From Syntrophomonadaceae bacterium (lineage in GTDB: Bacteria; Bacillota; PH28-bin88): a stretch of DNA of 64,000 bases. Each line of letters opens with the position of its first letter. Position 1 is the stretch's first letter. The notes beneath the pieces were generated by a model. The model made no database searches and was not told the DNA's origin. It saw only the letters and a program-made list of their open reading frames with translations. The stretch spans positions 124,001-188,000 of the forward strand of contig JAGXSE010000001.1 in NCBI GenBank assembly GCA_018333865.1, in the 5' to 3' direction. Of this stretch, positions 54,270-62,455 are shown piece by piece. Made by a program: the position numbers and the translations under genes.

Positions 54270-55715
54270 ATGAAAACGGCACAGGAATATATTGAAAGCA
54301 TCAAAAAACTGAAGTTTAATGCTTATGGCTTGGGGAAAAAAATCGATTGCCCTGCGGAACACCCCTTGATTAGACCGTCATTGAATGCTGTTGCGAAAAC
54401 CTATGAAGTTGCCCACGATCCGTCTGTATTTGAGTTAGCAACAGCTACTTCTCATTTGACCGGACAAGTGATAAACCGTTTTACCCACACCCACCGGGAT
54501 GTAAAAGACCTGGTAAGTAAAGTTAAGTTGCAGCGACTTTTAGGGCAAAAGACAGGCACCTGTTTTCAACGCTGTGTAGGAATGGATGCCATTAATGCCC
54601 TTGCCAGCACAACTTTTGAGATGGACCAGGCTCTTGGGACAAATTATCACCAGCGGTTTAACATATTCTTGAATTATGTTCAAGAGAACGATTTAGTCTG
54701 TGATGGGGCCATGACTGACCCGAAGGGTGACCGCAGCAAGCGCCCCAGCCAGCAGGATGATCCTGATGTATTTATCCATGTTGTAGAGGAAAAAGTTGAT
54801 GGGATAGTTGTTCGGGGTGCCAAGTGTCACCAAACCGGTGCCCTGAATTCCCATGAGATTATTGCCATGCCTACAATGGCAATGCGGGAAGAGGATGCTG
54901 AGTATGCAGTTTCTTTTGCTATTCCTAGCGATACTCCGGGAATAGTCTATATTCTTGGCCGCCAGGCTTCAGATACCCGCAAAATGGAAGGTGGTTCCAT
55001 TGACGTTGGAAATGCAAACTATGGCGGTCAGGAATGTCTTGTGATTTTTGACAATGTTTTTGTGCCCTGGGAGCGGGTATTCATGTACCGGGAAGCTAAG
55101 TTTGCTGGCATGCTGGTAGAACGTTTTGCGGGATACCACCGGCAAAGCTATGGCGGATGCAAGGTGGGAGTTGGTGATGTTCTGATCGGAGCGGCAGCCA
55201 ACTTGATTGATTACCACGGCATCAGCAAGGCATCTCATGCCAAAGATAAATTGGTAGAGATGATCCATCTGAATGAAACACTGTATGCCTGTGGTCTTGC
55301 CTGCTCAACTGAAGGAAAAGCTACCCCATCCGGGACCTATCTGATTGATTTAATGCTGGCCAATGTATGCAAATTAAACGTCACCAGGTTCCCCTATGAA
55401 ATAGCAAGGCTGGCTGAGGATCTTGCCGGAGGCCTAATGGTAACCCTTCCGTCGGAAGCCGATTTCCGCAATCCTGATACGGGGCCGTATCTGGAAAAAT
55501 ATCTGCGTGGCGTCAGCGGTGTTGCTACCGAATGCCGGTTAAGGATGTTGCGGCTGGTCGAAAACCTTACCATTGGTGCTGCGGCGGTAGCCTATCGGAC
55601 TGAATCAATGCATGGGGCCGGTCCTCCGCAAGCCATGAAAGTTATGATTGAAAGGCAAGGAAATCTGGAATACAAAAAGCTACTGGCCAGAGAACTGGCC
55701 GGAATTAATAACTAG
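54270..55715 (+). CDS. abfD: 4-hydroxybutyryl-CoA dehydratase / vinylacetyl-CoA isomerase (second copy)
   Basis: 481 residues behind AGAAGGGAGG. Cluster ligands C98 and C102 (CFQRC) and H290 and C297 (HRQSYGGCK) are kept. It aligns along its whole length with the first copy at 608 (QEYIESIKKLKFNAYGLGKKID vs the matching opening there), but differs at many places, so it is an older duplication. Followed by acyl-CoA dehydrogenase and Etf, it supplies or uses crotonyl-CoA in the butyrate branch. A substrate other than 4-hydroxybutyryl-CoA is possible. Confidence 0.92.
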   Translation: MKTAQEYIESIKKLKFNAYGLGKKIDCPAEHPLIRPSLNAVAKTYEVAHDPSVFELATATSHLTGQVINRFTHTHRDVKDLVSKVKLQRLLGQKTGTCFQRCVGMDAINALASTTFEMDQALGTNYHQRFNIFLNYVQENDLVCDGAMTDPKGDRSKRPSQQDDPDVFIHVVEEKVDGIVVRGAKCHQTGALNSHEIIAMPTMAMREEDAEYAVSFAIPSDTPGIVYILGRQASDTRKMEGGSIDVGNANYGGQECLVIFDNVFVPWERVFMYREAKFAGMLVERFAGYHRQSYGGCKVGVGDVLIGAAANLIDYHGISKASHAKDKLVEMIHLNETLYACGLACSTEGKATPSGTYLIDLMLANVCKLNVTRFPYEIARLAEDLAGGLMVTLPSEADFRNPDTGPYLEKYLRGVSGVATECRLRMLRLVENLTIGAAAVAYRTESMHGAGPPQAMKVMIERQGNLEYKKLLARELAGINN

Positions 55716-55750
55716 GCTGCCTGCCTAAGGGTAAGATAGGAGGGTTTTAG

Positions 55751-56890
55751 ATGAATTTTAGTTTAACTGAAGAGCAACAGATGATTCGTGACATGGTGCG
55801 GGAATTCGCGGAAAAAGAGATCAAGCCTTTTGCTGCAGAACTGGATCGAAAAGGGGAATTTCCTGCTGAGATTATTAAAAAGCTTGCAGATCTAGGTGTT
55901 TTGGGCATTCCAATTCCTGAAGAGCACGGCGGTAGCGGAGCTAGCTTTTTGAGCTATATTATCGCTATTGAGGAATTATCCCGTGGCTGCGCTTCTACCG
56001 GCGTAATTGTCGAAACCCATACTTCTCTTGGTAGCGAACCTATCTTGCATTGGGGAACACCGGAACAAAAGCGTAAATACCTTCCCCGGCTTGCTTCAGG
56101 TGAGATTATTGGTTCATTTGGTTTGACCGAGCCAAACGCAGGTTCTGATGCAGGAGGTATGCAGACTACTGCCGTGCTGGATGGAGATGAGTATGTAATT
56201 AACGGCTCGAAGATTTTTATCTCTAACGCAGGGGCATCGGAGCTGACCATTGTTTTTGCCAAAACTGAGAAAAGCTCAGGGGTTAAGGGTATCTCGGCTT
56301 TTATTGTCGAGAAGAATACGCCCGGTTATATTGTCGGCTCACCGGAAGATAAACTGGGTATTAGAGCTTCTCAAACCTGTTCCCTTACTTTTGAGGATAT
56401 GCGGGTGCCAAAGGAAAATATTTTAGGGAAACCAGGTGAAGGCTTTAAAATTGCCATGCATGCCCTTGATGGAGGCCGGATAGCAATTGCTGCCCAGGCT
56501 TTGGGAATTGCGCAGGCGGCTTTTGAGGAAGCAATCAAGTACTCGAAAGAACGGATTCAGTTTGGTCAGCCAATAGCTAAGTTCCAGGGAGTGCAGTGGA
56601 TGATTGCCGATATGGCTACAGATATTCAAGCAGCCCGCTTGCTTACCTACCAGGCCGCATGGCTTAAAGACGAAGGACAAAAATATACCAAGGAGGCGGC
56701 TATGGCCAAGCTTTATGCGTCAGAGGCGGCCATGCGCCATACCGTTAAGGCAGTACAAGTTCATGGCGGTTACGGTTATACCATGGAGTATCCGGTCCAA
56801 CGCCATATGCGAGATGCAAAGATTACAGAGATATATGAGGGCACTTCTGAAGTTCAACGGATAGTAATTGCGAGCAACATACTCAGATAA
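55751..56890 (+). CDS. acyl-CoA dehydrogenase (butyryl-CoA dehydrogenase type)
   Basis: 379 residues, standard length. Signatures LTEPNAGSDAGGMQTTA and the C-terminal EIYEGTSEVQRIVIASNIL, with the catalytic Glu in IYEGTSE, are seen. Short-chain dehydrogenases of this group form butyryl-CoA from crotonyl-CoA or run in reverse with Etf. It lies directly before etfB and etfA, the usual bcd-etfBA order, here without thiolase or crotonase genes. Confidence 0.9.
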   Translation: MNFSLTEEQQMIRDMVREFAEKEIKPFAAELDRKGEFPAEIIKKLADLGVLGIPIPEEHGGSGASFLSYIIAIEELSRGCASTGVIVETHTSLGSEPILHWGTPEQKRKYLPRLASGEIIGSFGLTEPNAGSDAGGMQTTAVLDGDEYVINGSKIFISNAGASELTIVFAKTEKSSGVKGISAFIVEKNTPGYIVGSPEDKLGIRASQTCSLTFEDMRVPKENILGKPGEGFKIAMHALDGGRIAIAAQALGIAQAAFEEAIKYSKERIQFGQPIAKFQGVQWMIADMATDIQAARLLTYQAAWLKDEGQKYTKEAAMAKLYASEAAMRHTVKAVQVHGGYGYTMEYPVQRHMRDAKITEIYEGTSEVQRIVIASNILR

Positions 56891-56913
56891 GGGCAGGAGG
56901 AAAAATTTTAACA

Positions 56914-57696
56914 GTGCGTATTGCAGTTTGTATTAAACAGGTACCTGATACAACAGACGTCCGGATTGACCCTGAAAAAGGAACCTTAATTCGCGAAGGT
57001 GTTCCTTCAATTATTAACCCTGATGATAAGCATGCTTTGGAGGAAGCATTGTCCTTGCGGGAGATTCACGGTGGGGAGGTCATTGTGATATCCATGGGCC
57101 CTCCCCAGGCAGAAAAAGCCCTGCGACAAGCGCTAGCCATGGGGGTTGACCGGGCAATCCTTGTTACCGACAGGTTATTTGCAGGGGCTGATACTTTTGC
57201 AACAGCAAATGCCTTGGCAGCTATATTGATAAAATTGGGTAACATTGACCTGGTTCTTTGCGGTCAGCAGGCCATCGATGGAGATACTGCCCAAGTCGGC
57301 CCTCAGTTAGCAGAAAGGTTATGTTTCCCCCAGGTCACCTATGCAGTACAAATTGAAATTGAAAATGGGAAAGCGGTCGTTAAACGGAACATTGATCAGG
57401 GAATAGAACAGATCGAAGCTCAACTGCCGGCATTAGTAACAGCAACAAAACAGCTAAATCAACCAAGGTATCCTTCGGTTGCGAATATAGTTAAACTAAA
57501 AGGACGTCGAGTGGATCGATTCACGGCTGCTGACCTGGGTCTCACTTCTAATCAGGTAGGTCTGGCCGGTTCTCTTACAAAAGTAAAGAAGACCTTTGCC
57601 CCACAATTAAGGGGTAGTATTGAGATGCTCCATGGCAGCGGTCCTGAAGTGATGGAAAGCATTATGCACAGGCTTCAACAGCGAAATATTATTTAG
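56914..57696 (+). CDS. etfB: electron transfer flavoprotein beta subunit
   Basis: 260 residues (the translated start is GTG 56914, behind GGCAGGAGG). VCIKQVPDTTDVRIDPEKGT and GEVIVISMGPPQAEKALRQALAMG are typical, and DLVLCGQQAIDGDTAQVGP is the FAD/AMP-binding segment. It forms a heterodimer with etfA and accepts or gives electrons to the dehydrogenase. Confidence 0.95.
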   Translation: MRIAVCIKQVPDTTDVRIDPEKGTLIREGVPSIINPDDKHALEEALSLREIHGGEVIVISMGPPQAEKALRQALAMGVDRAILVTDRLFAGADTFATANALAAILIKLGNIDLVLCGQQAIDGDTAQVGPQLAERLCFPQVTYAVQIEIENGKAVVKRNIDQGIEQIEAQLPALVTATKQLNQPRYPSVANIVKLKGRRVDRFTAADLGLTSNQVGLAGSLTKVKKTFAPQLRGSIEMLHGSGPEVMESIMHRLQQRNII

Positions 57697-57710
57697 CAAG
57701 GAGAGACCGA

Positions 57711-58922
57711 ATGGCATTAATTATCGAACCGAAAATCTGCTCCGGATGTGAACTTTGTATTGCGGTCTGCCCTTTTAATGCGATCGAAATCGTGAACGGA
57801 ACTGCCCAAGAGAGTGACGGGTGTTCCGGGTGCGGAGCTTGTGTGGAGCACTGTCCGGCAGGAGCTATAAAAATAGCGGAAAATGGCAATGGGGCTTTTA
57901 AATCACAAATACCCCGTGATGTATGGGTTTACGCTGAACAGTTTCGCGGCGTATTGGCAAGGGTATCATTAGAGCTTTTGGGAGAAGGCCGCCGCCTGGC
58001 TGATATCCTTGGTGTCCAGTTAGCTGCTGTTCTGGTTGGGTCAAATGTGGAGAGCCTGGCAAGTGAATTGATCGCTTATGGAGCTGATCAGGTTTATTTG
58101 GTCCAAGACAGGGCTAAAGAGCACTATATCACAGAAGTATACGCCCGTGCTCTGTACGATCTTGTAAAAAGCGAGAAGCCGGAAATATTTTTAATAGGTG
58201 CTACCACAACCGGAAGGGATTTGGCTCCGCGTCTGGCAGCCCAACTGCAAACCGGGTTGACCGCTGATTGCACGAAACTTGAGGTTGATCTTGAAGCGAG
58301 ACTATTGTTGCAAACGAGACCGGCCTTTGGAGGAAACCTGATGGCGACTATTACTTGCCCGACAGCGTGGCCACAAATGGCTACTGTTCGACCCGGGGTA
58401 ATGAAGGGACTCCAGGCGGATCTTACCCGGAAAGGCCAGGTTGTAAAGGTTAAGCCTAGGATTAACCCAGCTGATCTGCAAAAGGTCTTTCACAGCTTAG
58501 TTCCGGCTTTGCACAAGCATGTTAAGTTAGAGGACGCTGACATTATTGTGTCAGGAGGCCGGGGCATCGGAGGGCCGGAAGGGTTTAAGTTATTGTCCCG
58601 ATTGGCCAGGGAGCTGGGAGGAGAAGTAGGGGGGTCTCGTATTGCTGTGGAGCAAGGATGGATACCCCAGGAGAATCAGGTGGGGCAAACTGGCAAAACT
58701 GTGCGTCCTAAATTATATTTGGCCTGTGGTATCTCCGGCGCAATCCAGCATGTTGCTGGTATGAAGGGTTCTAACTATATTATTGCAATAAATAAGGATC
58801 CGCAGGCGCCTATCTTTGGGGTTGCAGATCTGGGAATAGTTGCGGATTATAAAGAGGTTGTCACTTCCTGGCTGAACTACTTAAGCAGTCAGCGCGAAAA
58901 AACGGCTTTTGCTGCCTGTTAA
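57711..58922 (+). CDS. etfA: electron transfer flavoprotein alpha subunit with ferredoxin domain
   Basis: 403 residues, about 70 longer than common EtfA because of an N-terminal 2x[4Fe-4S] domain: [18 protein letters not shown] and [16 protein letters not shown]. The rest is a normal EtfA, with [37 protein letters not shown] and the FAD segment [20 protein letters not shown]. The ferredoxin part is found in the bifurcating CarE-type Etf, so this pair may couple dehydrogenase electrons to ferredoxin. That use is inferred from family knowledge. Confidence 0.94.
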   Translation: MALIIEPKICSGCELCIAVCPFNAIEIVNGTAQESDGCSGCGACVEHCPAGAIKIAENGNGAFKSQIPRDVWVYAEQFRGVLARVSLELLGEGRRLADILGVQLAAVLVGSNVESLASELIAYGADQVYLVQDRAKEHYITEVYARALYDLVKSEKPEIFLIGATTTGRDLAPRLAAQLQTGLTADCTKLEVDLEARLLLQTRPAFGGNLMATITCPTAWPQMATVRPGVMKGLQADLTRKGQVVKVKPRINPADLQKVFHSLVPALHKHVKLEDADIIVSGGRGIGGPEGFKLLSRLARELGGEVGGSRIAVEQGWIPQENQVGQTGKTVRPKLYLACGISGAIQHVAGMKGSNYIIAINKDPQAPIFGVADLGIVADYKEVVTSWLNYLSSQREKTAFAAC

Positions 58923-59051
58923 GTGTAAGTGCTTTAGTGCCCGAAGGCTATGGGGTTGGGCATTATAACCTGACCCCGCCCACTTTTCACTGCAATAACC
59001 AAAAAATAGTAAAAAATTTTTGGTATATTTTATATAGAATGTGGGTTTTAT

Positions 59052-59085
59052 AAAAACCGGTGAGGTTCTTGCCTTACCGGTTTTT
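59052..59085. terminator. bidirectional intrinsic terminator
   Basis: AAAAACCGGTGAGG and CCTTACCGGTTTTT pair across a 6-base loop between convergent etfA and the P-loop gene. Confidence 0.82.
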
Positions 59086-59100
59086 GGAGTTAGTCTTGGG

Positions 59101-60219
59101 TTAGTTTTTATTTTCAAACTCCGACCCCATGTAATTCATAATTCTTTGTAAAATCGAGTCTCGTCGCTTATTTAATGACGGAAAATCCATGTAAGGAATA
59201 TAATAACTCTCCAAGTCATCGTGGGCCTTTTTCGCCCTCGCAATGAAGCCGATAGCCCGCTTAATACTATCGCCGTATAGGTCTTGAGCCTTATCCAGAT
59301 CCTCTGCGTATACCTTGACTGCTGATCTGTTGATAAACATCTCAGTATTCAATACCGTATCATCTGCTTTAGGAGAATAAGGATGGCTTGTATTGCTGGT
59401 AATTATTGCCGTTTGGAGCTGGGGTATGATCATATGTTCAATGCGGTTGGGGTCAAGGGCACAGTGGAAGACCTCCGTATCAAACCCATAAACCATAGCT
59501 GCTTGATAAATCTTTTGGACGAGGGTGCTTTTTCCTGTCCCTGGTTCGCCTGTGATTATATATCGCTTGGCTACAGAATCAAACAGTGTGTCGAAATGGT
59601 TTGCCAACCCTTCAGGGGTAATGGCACTGGCAAAAAGATGGCGGGACTTGGGTGGTTTTTGCCTGAGATTATCATTGAAGATTCCTTTGATCAAAATGTT
59701 GGCTTGTCTGTTAAGCCCAGCAATGTCAAGGGCATCTCCATCCAGATAGTAGCTTTCAATTTCATCATTTAATAACTTAGCTTGAGCCAAGTATCCATAT
59801 GCTCGCCGGAAAAGCCTGCCAATCTCCTTGTTTGTCTTAATAATCATTTCTTTATGGGTTCGAACCCCTGCCTCATTCCAATGGTCACCCAAATGAACTA
59901 TTTCGTCAACAGCTCCCGGGTTCTTGGGATCAACTACATGAGGGGCAGTGCCATCTATCATGGCTATACCAATTTGTGGGATTACTATGCCGTCAAGTGA
60001 GTCGTTGTCAGAAGAGCAGCAATGGAATTCTACGCTGTACCCTTGAGCTAATAAGCTCCCGGCGATTGTTTTCATGAAGGTTGATTTGCCAACTCCGGGT
60101 CCGCCTTTCATCACGAAGATGCGGGTTGCGTCAAGCGGGATAATGTGGTGATAAAAGGAATAAAATCCTTGAGAAGTATTCCCTCCTGGGAAAACCTTTT
60201 TAACCGCTTGGTTTTTCAT
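59101..60219 (-). CDS. twin P-loop ATPase of unknown function
   Basis: 372 residues with two Walker A motifs, GGPGVGKST near residue 40 and GEPGTGKST near residue 225, each followed by similar text (CCSSDNDSLDGIVIPQ and CALDPNRIEHMIIPQ). The protein is thus an internal duplication of one ATPase unit. The two halves share the later SYYLDGDALD/ESYYIPYMDFP pattern. It is cytoplasmic with no membrane segment. This family is found in spore-forming Firmicutes and I know of no established function. Confidence 0.85.
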   Translation of the reverse strand: MKNQAVKKVFPGGNTSQGFYSFYHHIIPLDATRIFVMKGGPGVGKSTFMKTIAGSLLAQGYSVEFHCCSSDNDSLDGIVIPQIGIAMIDGTAPHVVDPKNPGAVDEIVHLGDHWNEAGVRTHKEMIIKTNKEIGRLFRRAYGYLAQAKLLNDEIESYYLDGDALDIAGLNRQANILIKGIFNDNLRQKPPKSRHLFASAITPEGLANHFDTLFDSVAKRYIITGEPGTGKSTLVQKIYQAAMVYGFDTEVFHCALDPNRIEHMIIPQLQTAIITSNTSHPYSPKADDTVLNTEMFINRSAVKVYAEDLDKAQDLYGDSIKRAIGFIARAKKAHDDLESYYIPYMDFPSLNKRRDSILQRIMNYMGSEFENKN

Positions 60220-60441
60220 TAGACTTTCCCTCCAAATAATATAGTAAAAATCCCTGCATAGAATTTCAAACCATCGTATGTAATCCTAGTGAAAAGTGTG
60301 AGGGGGAATAGCAAGGAAATTATTGGGGAGGTTGGATAGTTAAAAGGAGATGCACTATATTTCGAGAATATATCTATTCGATTTAGGGAGAATGTTCTCA
60401 ACCGGGAGAAAAATCATTTTGAATGTGAAAGGATGGTAGTC

Positions 60442-61608
60442 ATGCTAACAGGTGTGCCTCTAAGAACTTTAATGGGTCCTGGCCCGAGCGATGTTCATCC
60501 AAGGGTTTTGCAGGCCCTGTCCTACCCACTGATCGGTCATTTGGACCCCGATTTCTTATTGCTTATGAATGAAACAATGGATATGCTGCGCAAAACCTTT
60601 GCAACGAATAATCAGATTACCGTTCCCATGTCCGGCACCGGTAGCTCAGGAATGGAGACAATTTTCGTAAACTTACTTGAACCTGGCGATAAAGTTATCA
60701 TAGGCGTAAACGGGCTTTTTGGCCAGCGGATGGTTGATGTAGCTGAGAGAGTGGGAGCTCTACCTATCGTTGTGGATGCCCCCTGGGGTGAACCGGTTGA
60801 TCCTGTGGCAATAGAAGCTGCAGCTAAAAAAAGCGGTAAAATAAAAGCCATTGCTGTTGTACATGCGGAAACCTCTACCGGGGTGAGGCAACCTCTGGAG
60901 CCTGTTAGTTCTATCGCCAAGCAATATGAGGCCTTGTTTTTTGTTGATGCCGTTACGTCTTTGGGTGGAATTCCAGTTAATATTGATCAGATTGGCATCG
61001 ATGCCTGCTACAGCGGTACGCAAAAGTGCTTGAGTGTACCGCCGGGGCTTTCCCCGGTTACCCTTAGTCCCCAGGCTGGAAATATTCTTAAAGACAGGAA
61101 GGATAAGGTTAGAAGCTGGTATTTAGATCTGACAATGATCACTAAATACTGGAGCTCTGAACGCTTTTACCACCATACTGCCCCGATCTCGATGATATTT
61201 GCACTGCATGAAGGCTTGAAACTGATTTTAGAAGAAGGGCTAGAAGCGGTCTATTCCCGTCACCAACAAAACGGGGAGGCCTTGCAGGCAGGATTAACGA
61301 GCATGGGTCTTAAACTATTGGTCAACCCCGAGTACCGCTTGCCAATGCTTACCTCGGTGATTATTCCTGAAGGTGTGCCCGATCTGGAGGTTAGAAAACG
61401 GCTATTAAACCATTATGGTATTGAAATTGGTGGCGGATTAGGTGTGCTTAAAGGTAAAATATGGAGAATCGGCCTGATGGGTCATACATCCAAAAGAAAG
61501 AATGTCGTCTTGTTATTATCGGCTATAGAGGACACCTTACGGCAGCTTGGTTATCATGTGCCTCCCGGAGCGGGTGTGGAAGGAGCGCTTAAGCTGTATA
61601 ATAATTAG
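60442..61608 (+). CDS. class V aminotransferase (alanine/serine-glyoxylate type)
   Basis: 388 residues from ATG 60442 (AAAGGATG ahead; ATG 60433 is too close to the ribosome site). The opening LMGPGPSDVHPRVLQALSYPLIGHLDP and the PLP lysine in YSGTQKCLSVPPGLSPV are the family marks. It transfers amino groups between a small amino acid such as alanine or serine and glyoxylate or pyruvate. No clear pathway partner is adjacent. Confidence 0.92.
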   Translation: MLTGVPLRTLMGPGPSDVHPRVLQALSYPLIGHLDPDFLLLMNETMDMLRKTFATNNQITVPMSGTGSSGMETIFVNLLEPGDKVIIGVNGLFGQRMVDVAERVGALPIVVDAPWGEPVDPVAIEAAAKKSGKIKAIAVVHAETSTGVRQPLEPVSSIAKQYEALFFVDAVTSLGGIPVNIDQIGIDACYSGTQKCLSVPPGLSPVTLSPQAGNILKDRKDKVRSWYLDLTMITKYWSSERFYHHTAPISMIFALHEGLKLILEEGLEAVYSRHQQNGEALQAGLTSMGLKLLVNPEYRLPMLTSVIIPEGVPDLEVRKRLLNHYGIEIGGGLGVLKGKIWRIGLMGHTSKRKNVVLLLSAIEDTLRQLGYHVPPGAGVEGALKLYNN

Positions 61609-61618
61609 CAAATATTTT

Positions 61619-61658
61619 GGGCTCCCAGGGCAAATCCTTGCAGGAGCCTATTTTTTTT
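61619..61658 (+). terminator. intrinsic terminator of the aminotransferase gene
   Basis: GGGCTCC and GGAGCCT pair, with inner pairs around the loop, followed by eight T residues. Confidence 0.8.
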
Positions 61659-61693
61659 GGTATTATTTGCAGCAATACATATACCTTTGCTTA

Positions 61694-62287
61694 ATGAAGG
61701 TGCTGCCTTTGTTTGGGTTAAAAATTGCGGTGGGCGACCAGGACGCAGGAACCCGGCGGAATATAAAAGACACATTGAAAAGAGCAGGCCATTTTGTCAT
61801 AGCGGAGGCAGGCGATGGCCGGACATTGTCTCAGCAGGCTTTTAACCTTAGCCCTGACGTGGTGGTTGCGGATGCGCTTTTACCCTTAAGGGACGGTTTT
61901 GAAGTGGCCAGGGTTTTAGATGAGCAACGGGTAACCCCTGTAATTCTGACGATGAACGAAGATTACTATTGGGTTACTTTAGATAAGATAAGAGAAGCTG
62001 GGATCTATGGCTGTCTGGTGCGGCCATTTAATGAAATCAGCCTATTGTCTCAGGTAGAGGTGGCGTGGGCATGCTTTCATAAAATTAAGAAATTGGAGGA
62101 GGATAACCGCAAGGTTAAGGAAACCTTGGAAAGCAGAAAAATTATCGATAGGGCAAAGGGACTGTTAATGGAACAAAGAGGTATGCCGGAACAGGAAGCT
62201 TTTAAGTTATTGCGCAAGACCAGCATGGACCGTTGCTCATCTTTAGAGAAGATTGCGAAAGCCGTTATCAAAGGGGAAATAATCTAG
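61694..62287 (+). CDS. response regulator with ANTAR RNA-binding domain
   Basis: About 197 residues from ATG 61694; TTG 61709 with AAGGTG ahead is an equally good start and would open the receiver domain directly. The receiver has the phospho-Asp in DVVVADALLP, with the pattern VAGDQDAG at the acidic pocket (GDQD) and RPF in place of the usual K-P. The C-terminal ANTAR domain has SRKIIDRAKGLLMEQRGMPEQEAF and LLRKTSMDRCSSLEKIAKAV. It would bind the two-hairpin leaders of the downstream glutamine synthetase homologue and of glnA to prevent termination. No partner kinase is adjacent. Confidence 0.9.
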   Translation: MKVLPLFGLKIAVGDQDAGTRRNIKDTLKRAGHFVIAEAGDGRTLSQQAFNLSPDVVVADALLPLRDGFEVARVLDEQRVTPVILTMNEDYYWVTLDKIREAGIYGCLVRPFNEISLLSQVEVAWACFHKIKKLEEDNRKVKETLESRKIIDRAKGLLMEQRGMPEQEAFKLLRKTSMDRCSSLEKIAKAVIKGEII

Positions 62288-62332
62288 GTATACAGTATTC
62301 ATTTAAAAAACCTCTTGATGCGGTCTGGTTAC

Positions 62333-62429
62333 TTGTTATATAATGACAAATAACAACGGTATACAGTCTTGGGCAGTGACGTCCGCAGACAGGTTTCAGG
62401 TAACCTGTTCTGGGGATGTTTCTTTTTTT
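62333..62429 (+). promoter_or_regulatory. ANTAR-type antitermination leader of the second glutamine synthetase homologue
   Basis: Hairpin 1: TTGTTATAT-AATGAC-AAATAACAA (62333-62356; one A-A mismatch). Hairpin 2: GGGC-AGTGAC-GTCC (62371-62384). Both loops are six bases with A at position 1 and G at 4. The 3' side of hairpin 2 overlaps the 5' arm of a long imperfect terminator stem (62379-62395 with 62402-62419), followed by TTCTTTTTTT. The layout is the same as before glnA at 41486. A TATAAT at 62339-62344 lies within hairpin 1 and is probably not the promoter. Confidence 0.7.
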
Positions 62430-62455
62430 AACTTGTAATCTAGGAGGTAATTAAA

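Noticed and set aside
62315-62344. TTGATG-N18-TATAAT as promoter of the second GS homologue
   Set aside because: The -10 lies inside the first hexaloop hairpin, which must be transcribed for the ANTAR switch to work. Either the promoter is fortuitous or the switch call is wrong; I prefer the switch because both loops and the terminator match.
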